Shown here: piece by piece, positions 36,480-47,700 of the stretch | How the letters are laid out: each line of letters begins with the position of its first letter | Numbering within the stretch: position 1 is the stretch's first letter | Origin: Lithospermum erythrorhizon | Lineage: Eukaryota > Streptophyta > Magnoliopsida > Boraginales > Boraginaceae | Assembly (NCBI GenBank): GCA_019722365.1 | Contig: JADFUC010000391.1 | Span: 62,001 to 126,000 of the forward strand | Length of the DNA stretch: 64,000 bases | Reading direction: 5' to 3' | Notes under the pieces: generated by a model | Databases searched by the model: none | What the model saw: the letters and a program-made list of their open reading frames with translations, nothing else | Told to the model about the DNA's origin: nothing | Program-made: the position numbers and the translations under genes

Positions 36480-37350
36480 TTAAGCAATCTTCATTAAGTG
36501 TTTCCTTTGCTTTTCTTTGGGTGTCGGCGATTTGCTGATTTAAGCTCTAGATTTCTTTTGTCAAGGCCCCTACCTCCGGACGCATAAAGGAGCAGGAATC
36601 GAGAATTCATCATCACCACTTTTCCTCTTGATCCCACTACTTTCGTATGCATTTGCTCCTCGTCAATACCTAGGTCGCATGACGAACCAATCTCCATTCT
36701 TCTAGCAAAGAAACCTTTACCTTCGCACTCTTTTGGTACAACTCTGCACTGGATATGTAGTCGCCATCGACCAACCACTACGCTTCGTCTCGCATGCGCA
36801 TCAGAATAACCCACGAAAATGGATGAAGTATTAATTCGACGAAGTGCCGACTCTCGTGATTGCATCGGCGCGCCCCTGCCGTTGCCATCTTCATAGTTCC
36901 CTCTTCAGTACTAAACTTTACCCCAAAATGTGTCATCTTTTGATTTGTCCTCAATTCGCTATCATTACTACACATAGAAATAAATCCATTTAGCAACATT
37001 TTGTTCTCCTCAAATGGCCTGTGGATCGTAGTTGATTTCTTGCCCCATTTATCAGTCGATAAAAAACCATGGTGAGCACTCCCCACCAACATTTCCAAGA
37101 GATATTTGTGATGAAAATTCGGATATCGCATCCACTACTAAAACGTGGTGCTTGTCTCAGAATCGTCTGGCCGCTGACGCTCATTCGGTAGGAAACATAG
37201 TTGTTTTCCCAATGGTGGATAACCATACCTATATGTGGACGATTATATGGGCAATAAGATGCCAAAATTTGGTGGCATCATATATCGCAACCCAAAATCT
37301 GGCCTGGGTCAAGGCCCCCTGCTTTGAGGATTTTCTCATGCCGTATATTT
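36480..37350 (-). pseudogene. PIF/Harbinger ORF1 (Myb/SANT-like) remnant (element B)
   Basis: Minus-strand translation near 37040 gives ENKMLLNGFISMCSNDSELR, which aligns with ENKILLSGYFHFSNDSELG-type sequence in element A's ORF1 remnant. Around 36760 RRSVVVGRWRLHIQCRVVPK and a KKSKG tail at about 36490 continue in other frames. Frameshifts break it. Confidence 0.6.
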
Positions 37351-38149
37351 GATTCGGCGCCGCAATCAGATTACTATGAGCAGAAGTCAGAATTACAAAA
37401 AACTATACTAAAGGGCTTGATCCACAAGCTTCTTGAAAATCGTAATATAAAGCCGATTAAGTTAGTTATCAAAAAAAGGTGTAAAACTTGATTTTTTTTT
37501 TTGTGTCCAAACGACACAAACTTAGGCTCTATTTATAGAGGTCAAAAATAAAAATAAGTGGTGTATTTTTTTTCATTAATTATTGTGTAAAACAATTTAA
37601 AAACAGGTGGAAAAAAATGCCAACCAAAGACGCTTAATATCGCCAAAAGGCCAGTCGGGCAATTACCTCACCAAGCGACACGTGTCGTGACTGACTGGCC
37701 GCCAAATTTTTTTGTTTTTTTATTTACTAAGTGGGCCCACTTGAGCTAAATAAAATTCTGATCCCTGATCAAATTTTGGTCCTGTCCCACCGGCCAAATT
37801 CCTTGACACTAATCGATCCTCCCTGGGCCGCGCGAAACGATCCCTGACACCCTAATTGATCCCCTCACGCACATAGCCCGACGCAGATAGAAATGATTTT
37901 GTCACAAACCCGACGCAGATGAAATAATAATCAGAATAGACTGCTTAGTATATGCGCAATTTCTTTTGATGATTTTAGCAATGTTTTAGTTTTTGTTTGA
38001 AGAATATTATGAACACTTTGCTAAATTGTGTAGTAAAGAACTACTTTGTATTCTGTATGATATCTACAGAAACGAGGAACAATATATATATTATTGATTT
38101 TATATCAATGAAATTTATTTGCGTTGAGTATATGATTCATAAAAATGTG

Positions 38150-38470
38150 TATATCCGTTGCATTAGGTGAATGGAGCTTCAAGTAACCGAACCAATATAG
38201 CATTGTGGTCGCGTCGTTGCATCGCTATATGGCTAACGCAATGTACGTAGTAATATACCGATGCACAGTATCGTCGCTGCATTGGGCTTATACGACTGTC
38301 TGAACGGCCGTATTGGCCAAGTTATTGCATTAGTCGTATGTCTACTGTAACGGTTGCACTAATTATCCAAGCCGCCAGATTGCGATAAAATCGCCGCATT
38401 GACTCCATTCGCAACGCCAAATAACGCCAACGATTCCAGCCGTTGCATTAGGTCTAATGCAATAGATTTT
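38150..38470. repeat. Right CACTA subterminal repeats
   Basis: CCGTTGCATTAGG and variants recur in both orientations, for example about 38157, 38210, 38275, 38325, 38392 and 38440. It mirrors the left subterminal block and supports the element's right boundary at 38522. Confidence 0.7.
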
Positions 38471-38522
38471 AATCCTAATACAACGAATTTTGGCATTATA
38501 TTAGATCATAAATGTAGTAGTG

Positions 38523-40432
38523 ATGTGCTATTGGTTGACTCCGTATTTATCATTAAGAATTGTCTAACATGGGATGCAATGCTCTCAAATAAGTAAATTA
38601 ATTCATTATTATATGAAATATCTTACAATTAAATACTGCATCACTATATCGGAGGACGTGAAGCATTGTAATTAAATTTTGGAATATTTAATTTTAGTAC
38701 AATTTATTAATTAATAATCTTGTGAGTATTTTTTATAGCCAATTTCGGATTTGGTAATAAATAATGGGAGTAAGTTGAAGTTAGTCTCATGTAGTTACAA
38801 TATTGTATATTAATCCTTAAAAATGATATAAATTTTATGATTTCCAGAATGAACTATATATCTAATTTTGTATCATTAAACTATATATGTATATTTACCG
38901 GAAAAATGCTAGTGTATTTCATCAGTATATTTTAGGAGTGTACAATGAGATATGATAGTCTAATCAATACGTAGTAGAAGAGAACGTCAATGATGCTGAT
39001 CCTTGAAAATCAGTAAAGTTAATGTCTCCATTTTGTAATATTAGTGGCACTGACTGCGCTCAAATTAATACGTACTCCATTTAGGTAAACCTCACTACAC
39101 CGATTAAATTCTTCTTTGTTTCCCCTAGAATGGATAAGAGCCTCAAATAGTTTTGAGAATTATTGGAATAATATTTTCACATAAATTATTGAACTTATTT
39201 ATATTAGGAAAAGTATTCTAATAATTTCTTAACACTAGTCCTTGTAGAATTAAGAAGTTAGAGATTAGGTAGTTTAAGTCTGATAGTTCAAGTTTCTGGA
39301 TTAATCTTAAATTGCACTTAGATAACTACTTTCAGGGTCTAAATTCCAATATTTGAATTATTAAAAATTAAAAAGTAACTTGATCTCATTTTCTAGGACA
39401 AAATCAACAATTAGCTCTAGAATTATGGTATACTCAAAATAAGTCATTAAGCGAATCCGTGAAAAATCAAGATAATTAACCAAAATATCGACGAAAGCAC
39501 ATCTCTGGGTGCGACACCGGGCCACAATAACGGCCTGAGGCCACCGTCACAATAACGGCCTCGCGCCTCTGCCCCTGATACTACTGGCGAGCCTAATCGC
39601 GAACAAGGTTTCCACCGATCAAAAATTAATTTTTTTTAATCATCAATATATGCTCTATTACGATAATGAAATCACATTCTTAATAATTGCTAATGTGTAG
39701 TGTTTTGAGAAAAGAAAATATATAAAATATGATGAACTAACAAATGTGTCAAAGTAAATTAAAGGTCGATTATCTAGAGTGTCATTGTCGGTAGTGTCAA
39801 TATCTGTAAGACAAGGTCGATTATTGGAAAGGGACACTACTTATTACCTCTCATAATCTATGCCATATAAAAAAAATCTTAAAAAATATTTTTTTAATAA
39901 TTAAGATACAATAATTTCTAACCTTCATTCCTTATAGTACGAATTTTAATTTTTAATCTCTTACTGATCATGCCGCTACCAACCGTTAGACTATTTGATT
40001 TTATCGGAAAAAAAATAATGTTATTTGCATATAAATTACAGTCTTCTATTTTCCTTTTCCTTTTCGTTGACATACCTTGTAATATTATTTCTTGTTTCTT
40101 ATTATTAGAAATTAAATAAAGAAATATGTCTACATGTATCCTCTATATATATATATATACCTTGTAATATTATTTCTTGTTTCTTCTTATTAGAAATTAA
40201 ATAAAGAAATATGTCTACCTGTATCCTCCATATATATTTGAATATTTAATCCCAACCAACAATTTTCTATCTCGGTGTATGTGCCTATAAATACACCTCA
40301 ACGTATTTCTTCATTTCTCAGCTCACACCATTGAGGCCAAATCTATAATAAAAACTACTCTTCCTCTCATATCTAGCTCCATCCTTGATCTTCAATAACT
40401 TGAAGTGAAGTTAATTTTCTTCTTTATCATCC
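38523..40432. other. Intergenic DNA and NPF promoter region
   Basis: AT-rich non-coding DNA. A GC-rich island (about 39500-39600) has CACAATAACGGCCT twice. The last 400 bases are the likely promoter and leader of the NPF gene and contain the 85-bp tandem duplication annotated separately. CTATAAATACACC at about 40286 is a good TATA candidate. Confidence 0.5.
40072..40238. repeat. 85-bp tandem duplication in the NPF promoter
   Basis: The unit starting ATACCTTGTAATATTATTTC occurs at 40072-40156 and again at 40157-40238 with only a few changes (TTATTATTAG to TTCTTATTAG, ACATG to ACCTG, CTCTA to CTCCA). It lies ~195-360 bases upstream of the start codon and just upstream of the candidate TATA box. 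Confidence 0.85.
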
Positions 40433-43400
40433 ATGGCTCACTTTGAAATGTCCAAAGAGGTTATAATTTTTGGTTCATGCATGGTCCATTTATTTCATGC
40501 AAAATCAAGAATCAATTATTCAAGAAATAAAATTATCATAATTTGGTTATTTTGTACTGAATCTTGAAATACTTATATTTTATTGTTCAATTTTTCAGGT
40601 CAAGTTTAATAAAGGAGAAGAAGACAATGGAGAATTCACCGAGGATGGTAGTGTAGATATGCATGGGCAGCCTGCAATCAGAAACAAAAGTGGAAGATGG
40701 GTAGCTGGACTTATCATTTTGTGTGAGTTATTTATTTGGATGAACAGCTTCTATGCTACACATTACCTTCTTCATATCATGACCTACTTATTGGCTATAT
40801 ATACGTCTTGATTGCAACTGCATGCATGCTCTACAATTTTTTCGTTCGAGTGTTAATTATTTGTATGAGTATACTGAATATATAAAATAAATAAATTATA
40901 GTAGATAGCTTGAATTCAAGCTAAATCTATTTCACTGATGAGAAATACTTAATATCTGCATTGGCAAAACGACGACTTTTAGATGGGGGCGACGAATCGA
41001 AGATATATAATTATATAATAATAAGAAGAACTCTAAAAATTTAGGAGGACCAACCAAATAATTATTTAATGAAAAATATATAGCAACCTTTTATTTTTCA
41101 ATAATAGAAGTCTATTTGTCATAAAATTAGAGATATGCCTCCCTTAGTAGTTAGTTCCATCACTAAATATTTTTTATAAATGAAATGCATATTCACCAGT
41201 ATGTTTTATGTGTAGAAACGAGTTTTAATAAGTTCAATTTCTTGATGGAAATTTAATCTTCTATGCTCCAAGCAACTTCCAATAATCAAAATTCATCAAG
41301 CCACAACTTTCATTTTCTTTTTTGGACGAGTTCAATAATGAAACATAGTTAAGTTATTTGAGTTGTAATTTACTTTTCTGGAAAATAAATTGAAATTGAG
41401 TCATTTCTTCAAAAAGCTCTTAGATAGTGCTTAAAATAATCCTAGAGGCCAGGAATGTAGCCTAAGTTGGATTTGACTTAGGTTACCAAGCAATACTTTG
41501 TTTATGCCGAATTGAATTGGCCTCTTTTATCTATTTAGATTATAGTAAACCACCTAATTTTAGGAAGGTAACATTTAACACGTCAAAATATTTTCGATGA
41601 TGCGTTTGGGAATTTAACGTTTCTAAAAATATGTACATGCCTAAGTATGTCAAAAAGGACATGGAAGACAAGTAGATACGCTAATATGGGAAGTTTCCTC
41701 ATGATCGATAACTACTCCGTCCCTTAAGTTTGAATAAATTTTTATATATGTTATATATTATTTTGTTAAAATATATCAAAATGCAGAATTTTCAACATAT
41801 TTTATTGTTAATATTATGATGATTTTTCAAGGTTTTTGTGTTAATTATGACAATAAAATTTATATTAAAAAATACAATTTTTTTAGTATTGACAATTGAA
41901 AAAGTGACTTGAACAATTTTTTACGGATAGATGGATGCAGTATTATGTAGTAATTAGAGCTAAAGGTGAGCTTCAAATAAAGAAACCAATATAAGTAATG
42001 AATATTTATACCTAGTATTATGTGCCTTCAAATTTCTAATCTCCCATGCATATTCGTTTTGCACATGTTTAGCTAGAATGATGATATAAACTCTGTTTCA
42101 ATATTATTGTCAAATATCATGATTCATAAAGCTCAATTGCAAGTTAATGATCTAGTAACATTTATATATTAACCAGTGAATCAAGGTCTTGCTACTTTGG
42201 CATTTTTTGGTGTTGGAGTGAACTTGGTACTATTCCTGACAAGGGTCCTTCAACAAGATAATGCTGCTGCTGCAAACAGTGTTAGTAAATGGACTGGAAC
42301 TGTTTACATATTCTCACTTGTGGGAGCTTTTCTTAGTGACTCTTATTGGGGAAGATACAAAACTTGTGCCATATTTCAAGTCATTTTTGTAGTGGTAAGT
42401 AATTATGTAATTCACTCTTGAGTCAATCCAGAAACATCCTCTCTGTTACTAGAGTCTGCGTATTATCCGACCCCCCTTATCCCGCTTAGGCGGGAGCCTG
42501 TTGAGAGGTATCGGGGCATGTCGGTGTGTAGTTAATCCAATCTTTTTGTTTCTCTTAGAAGCAGTTTTATTCCTTAATTTATCATAATTTAATTACTTGT
42601 GCTATTGCAGGGGTTAGTTTCCTTATCAGTTGCTTCACAATTGTTCCTATTGAACCCCAAAGGTTGTGGAAACCAAACCACTCCATGTGCATCACACCCA
42701 AGCTGGCAGATTGGTCTATTCTATGTATCCATCTACTTGATTGCCTTAGGAAATGGAGGTTACCAGCCTAACATTGCCACATTTGGGGCTGATCAGTTTG
42801 ATGAAGGGCACTGGAAGGAGGGACACTCAAAAGTGGCATTTTTCAGCTACTTCTACCTTGCTCTCAATCTCGGTTCACTCTTCTCGAATACCATATTGAG
42901 TTATTTCGAGGATGGGTTGTGGGTGATCGGATTTTGGGCATCTGCCGCTTCTGCCTTTGCTGCATTGGTGTTGTTTCTTGTAGGCACCAAGAGATACAGG
43001 CATTTCAAGCCTTCTGGCAATCCCCTTGCTAGATTTAGTCAAGTGATTGTTGCAGCTACAAAGAAATGTAATGTGCAGATAACGCAAGGCGAGGATAATT
43101 TGTATGATGCAGATACAAAAGACTCTGATAATGGAAATAGAAAGATGCTCCATACACACGGCTTCAAGTAATACAATCTCGCAGATTATCTGATTTCTCG
43201 TGCAAATCAATCAATAGTTTTTTGCAATCTAAAAATGATTATTCATGTTGCAGATTCTTGGACAGAGCAGCTTTGATCACTTCAAGGGATTTCAATGATG
43301 AGAAGCAAAATGATCGCAATCCATGGCGCCTCTGCCCCATCTCTCAAGTGGAAGAGGTTAAGTGCATACTGAGACTGCTACCAATCTGGTTGTGCACTAT

Positions 43401-44124
43401 AATCTACTCAGTTGTCTTCACCCAAATGGCCTCTCTCTTCGTCGAGCAAGGTGCAGCAATGACAACCACAATATCAAACTTCCGAATCCCTCCAGCAAGC
43501 ATGTCTAGCTTTGACATTCTAAGTGTCGCAGCCTTCATTTTCCTATACAGGAAAGTTCTTAATCCACTTGTGATGAAACTCAGAAAGAAAAGCCTCACCG
43601 AGCTTCAAAGGATGGGTATAGGACTCGTTATAGCAGTTGTCGCCATGGTTTCAGCAGGGATTGTAGAATGTTATAGGCTAAAGTATGCAAGCAAAGATTG
43701 CAGTCACTGTGAAGGCTCAAGCTCATTGTCCATCTTATGGCAAATTCCTCAATATGCTCTAATAGGTGCTTCTGAGGTGTTCATGTATGTTGGTCAATTA
43801 GAGTTCTTCAATGCACAAGCACCAGATGGGCTCAAGAGTTTCGGTAGTGCACTCTGCATGACTTCTATATCTCTAGGGAATTATGTAAGCAGTTTGTTGG
43901 TCAGTGTGGTGATGAAGATATCAGAGCAAGATCATATGCCTGGATGGATCCCAAGGAACCTTAACAAGGGACATTTGGACAGATTTTACTTTCTGTTGGC
44001 CTGCTTAACAACGATTGATTTGGTTGTCTATACTGCTTGCGCCAAATGGTACGCAACTATAAAGCATGGCGACAAGTATGGTGAAGGCAGCAGCAATAGC
44101 AGTCAGGATGAATATGAAGTGTAA
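40433..44124 (+). CDS. NPF7.3: NPF7.3/NRT1.5-type nitrate-potassium transporter
   Basis: A member of the NRT1/PTR (NPF) major facilitator family. The closest match I recall is Arabidopsis NPF7.3/NRT1.5, which loads nitrate and potassium into root xylem. Five exons join in phase: 40433-40459, 40599-40722, 42177-42394, 42611-43167 and 43254-44124, giving 598 aa with about 12 membrane segments. Near-identical family blocks include SKWTGTVYIFSLVGAFLSDS, SYWGRYKTCAIFQVIFVV, GGYQPNIATFGADQFDE, ASMSSFDILSVAAFIFLYR and DHMPGWIPRNLNKGHLDRFY. Where most NPF proteins carry ExxER in the first helix this one has NQGLATLAFFGVG, as I recall for NPF7.3 itself. The first exon is only 27 bases; the ATG context CCATGG is good. 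It could instead be NPF7.2, but the fit to NPF7.3 is better. Confidence 0.93.
41711..41943. mobile_element. Possible Stowaway-like MITE in NPF intron 2
   Basis: The left end reads ACTACTCCGTCCCTTAAG. About 230 bases later comes ACGGATAGATGGATGCAGTA, a poor inverted match. Stowaway elements have TACTCCCTCCGTCCC-type termini and TA targets. The interior is AT-rich and non-coding. Decay of the right end makes this tentative. Confidence 0.4.
42420..42535 (+). mobile_element. Au-like SINE fragment in NPF intron 3
   Basis: The stretch AGAAACATCCTCTCTG...AGTCTGCGTATTATCCGACC, then CCCGCTTAGGCGGGAGCC and a GGGGCATGTCGG tail, follows the 3' body pattern of the plant Au SINE family (GGAAACAGCCTCTCT...AAGGTCTGCGTACA...CCC...). 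The second copy at 45952-46093 shares the CCCGCTTAGGC-GAGCC core. It is a fragment with no clear target duplication. Confidence 0.55.
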
Positions 44125-44785
44125 TTCAATGTATGCATTAGTGTCATATATTTGTAAGTTAGTGTAGGAGAGAATTGCAGTGCCCCTTTTCATATCTTGT
44201 ACTGATATTTTCAATAATTCAGTAAATAGTTCACTTTCTAGCTTCTCTTCGGACTGAGGGTGAAGGGTTCAGAGTAATTGAAGGTATTTACTGAAAGGGT
44301 AGAGGTCGGGGTTCACAGTCTTCAAAGTTCAAACTCGTCAACATCAAAAAATCGAAATAAATAAAATCCCAATGGATTGCTTTATGTTTAAATGTTGAAA
44401 AATTAATATCATCCTCAATCATGTACCAAAAAATATACCACCCTGAATCTGGTTGGTCAACAGTAAGCATCATCATAACAATAAGAATAAGTGCAAAACA
44501 AAATGCAAGTGATTAAGAAAATTAACATGTGGATATGCAAAAGATGATGAAAGATTCAAAATGACCAAGTAAAAGGTTGCCTCAGAAAATCATTGAGAAA
44601 GACGAACTATGTTAGGAAGCAAAATTTCACAGCACTCGCATGCTTCTACAGTAAAACACACATCTGCTAACCAAATAACTGTCTGGAGGAAAAGGAAGAG
44701 TCAATTACACATTTGATTGGTATAACACTATAACCTATTCGGTATAGTTTTCACTGGAAATAAAGACTCATTAGCCTTACAGGAA
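44125..44785. other. Convergent 3' spacer between NPF7.3 and PKP2
   Basis: The two genes end tail to tail, with 661 bases between stop codons. This must hold both 3' UTRs. No other feature seen. Confidence 0.6.
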
Positions 44786-47700
44786 TCAACCTTGCACCTT
44801 GCGAACTTGAATGTGGTGAGTCGATTCTTGTCGCCAAATTGACTGTGCTCCACTTTGGACAATAGTGACAAACTGGCCCTCCTTCACCAGATTATTGTGC
44901 TGAAGAATAACAAAAGTTTATATACATATATTAGAAAAAATAAAACTTGGTAAATGGGGTGACTCCATGAAGTTTCAAAAACCATTAAGAAGAAAAACTA
45001 ACCAACAAATGCTTTATAGCTTGAGAGAAAGTCTCCTCGGCATCATCAGAAAACTCCATATATATTGGTTTCACACCCTGATACAGAGCCAATCGCTGCT
45101 TCACCCTCTCTCTGATATTAAGGAAAAAGTAAAGCATGCTATTAACACATTTGATTCAAGAGAATCGCACACATGACATCCTCTACTTCACAGCAGGAAG
45201 GTGATCAAAGATGTCACACACTCACAGCATTGTTAATGATTGATCAGAGAGCTGTCAATAATGTCTATTGTAAACCTGTCAATCTTCAGTTTCCAAAGAT
45301 TGAATAGATCATTTAAAACTTAAATAATCTGCATATTTGAAACTGGGACTTACTCAGTTGTGAACGCAAAAATTGTTGATGATGGTCGATAATGGCTCAG
45401 CATTACAGCCATGGAGCCTGTTCTTGTGAACACGATGATCGGAGTACCCAGAGTGTTGGACATCGTACTGGAGTGAAAAGCAAACATATCGCTCATGTTG
45501 TTCTGCAGAAGATTGGTTACGGGAAAATGATTAACAACAATCAGGATCGAGGATTCAAATAATAACAATCATTGACTTGGATATAATATCGAACCACGAT
45601 ATTAATATTAAGGTGGGTTATTGTGTCAGGCGAACAGCCATTGTTCATTACATATATTAAATTTCATCATAAATGAACAGAGAATCGCACCTTATGGCTG
45701 AATTGACTTGGAGGAGTAATGATGAAAGGTACAGTTGACTCAAGTCTCAAGGCCACAGTGTGCATCACATCAACCGCTTTCAAGGGGTACCTGAAACATT
45801 TGATAATCAGTCAGAACATACGATTAGCCAAATTACATCTTCTACTCCCCCTTTCTTTATATTGGTTTTGTGTTATTTTTTGAAAGAGACCTATTGAGTT
45901 TTGACTTGAGTAAACATTATATATAGTCAAGATGACTTGCTAGACATCATCTAGGGTCCGCGTGTTTGCACTTCATCTTGGGCAACTCGGAAACAACTTC
46001 CGTGTTATCAGAGGGGTAAGACTGCATACAATCCGACACCCCGCTTAGGCATGAGCCTCTTTAGAGGCACTAAGGCATGTTGTTCTTGTAAGCTTGCTAG
46101 ACATCATCCAACAAAACAGAGGGAGCACATACAAGTAGAGCAGCATGAGTGAAAAGACACAAAAGAGAATGTTGTTAAGCAACTATAAAAAAGTATTATG
46201 ATTGTTAGGTTCTAGATTTGGCATATGACTAGTTAGTAGTCTTATCCCAAGGTCCCTAAATTAGCATAAGAATAGAACATTTGAACAAATTTCCAACAGG
46301 TCCAAAAGTTATTACTTCTTGTTGAATAAAGAGGCAATTACATTCCAAGAACGTGAGGGGCCTAGCCGCAGATGAAATAACTTTCTAAAACTTGATGGAG
46401 ATAAACTTGTGTAGGAATAAAATTATTTATACAAGGAAATCTTTAATATAGGACTTAAGTTTAATTTTCAAAGCAGTTCAAATGGAAATAGCAGACAAGA
46501 ACATAGAGCACTTAAAAAGAGTGTCCAGCTACGCTTGTCTACAGCTAATTTTCTTAGCTTGTAAAACGGTAGGGAGAGGAACTCATGAAAGAAACTCAGC
46601 TGACTGAGGTCCACTTACTTGCCATTAGCAGTTTCTCCAGAAAGCATAATGGCATCAGCCCCTTCTTTCACTGCAATAGAAATGTCAGAAACCTCAGCTC
46701 TTGTTGGCATTGGATGAGTTATCATACTTTCCAGCATGTTTGTTGCCACAATTACTGGCTTTTGCATGCTCCGGCATCGATTGATAATTTCTTCCTGCAT
46801 ATAAGAATAGAAATTTCATAAGTTCCACTACCCATTGAAACAGAAAAAAATTGAACTCTTGAGGAGTTCAGCGATGAAATGAACAAAACTCTGCTCAATA
46901 GGCTAGAAAATTTAATTAAAAAATGAGTCATTGGATTTGTTGCCCAAAAGATAGCTTAAAATATTTTTAAAAAAGTGTCTCTCTAATGTTAACATCACAT
47001 TACCTGTAATAAAGGGACTTCCTCGATGGGAAGTTCGGCTCCAAGATCACCACGAGCTACCATTGCCTAAATATTACACATAAAACCCAGATATTAGCTA
47101 ACAATGAACTTCAAAATATCCTAGTTAACATTGAACAAAAAAAAAATATTGCCATTTTATGATTGAAGGAATATGATGTGCATGTTTGTTCCGTTCCAAT
47201 TTCTAGTAACAAAGGAATACCTTGCCTCCCTATTATTCAAGTCTTAAACTAAGATCAATTTAAAATTTTAGCACTAGTATTCCTCTAAATGAATAGAGCA
47301 CGCACCCCATCGGCTGCAGAAAGGATTGAATGGAGATTTGGTATGGCATCTGCACTTTCAATCTTTGGAATCACATGAATATCAGCATTGTGACCTGCAA
47401 TTTTTTAAAATAAAATTAGAAACGATACCTAAAAGAATTTCAATGGAAGTATCAAGTTATCTAAGGAGAAGGGAATTAGTTACTATTTAGGTAGGCTTTC
47501 AACTCATGAATCACATTAGCATCCTTCACAAAAGAGACGGCATAAAAATCAACTTGGTTATCAACACCAAACTTGATGTCCTCCCAGTCTTTATCTATTT
47601 ATTGCATTGGTAAAAGAAAGAACAAACGTTAATGGTGAAGCACATTTAAGAAGCTCCAGCAGGTTTCTAAACAGAAACATGTGTGAACTATCTTTATCTG

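Larger units (their letters stand above)
33780..37800 (-). mobile_element. Degenerate PIF/Harbinger transposon B, nested in CACTA
   Basis: The same two-gene layout as element A: ORF1 remnant at about 37350-36480, then transposase remnant at about 35510-34240, all on the minus strand. It lies between CACTA transposase sequence and the CACTA right subterminal repeats, so it inserted later than the CACTA element. End positions are estimated from similarity to element A (the AACATATA...CACCATAT stretch near 33900) and from where CACTA-like sequence resumes. Terminal repeats are not firmly identified. Confidence 0.6.
31868..38522 (+). mobile_element. Degenerate CACTA (En/Spm) transposon with nested insertion
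   Basis: The right end reads ACATTT inverted: AAATGTAGTAGTG at 38510-38522, the complement of CACTACTACATTT. The left end reads CCCTACTACATTT at 31868-31880, one base from the CACTA consensus. Both subterminal zones (31868-32040 and about 38150-38470) are packed with GTTGCATTA / TAATGCAAC motifs in both orientations, the hallmark of CACTA subterminal repeats. A CACTA-type N-terminal transposase remnant lies just inside the left end. The flanking triplets (TGT and ATG) do not match, so the target duplication has decayed or one end is off. About 4 kb of the span is the inserted PIF/Harbinger element B. Confidence 0.75.

Noticed and set aside
33780..37800. Terminal inverted repeat for Harbinger element B (GGCCAC...TGTCAC versus GGCCAGTC...TGTCGC)
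   Set aside because: The two ends are only loosely similar and lack a TTA/TAA duplication, so I left the element limits approximate.
31865..38525. 3-bp target duplication of the CACTA element
   Set aside because: The flanking triplets are TGT and ATG. They do not match, so no duplication is claimed.
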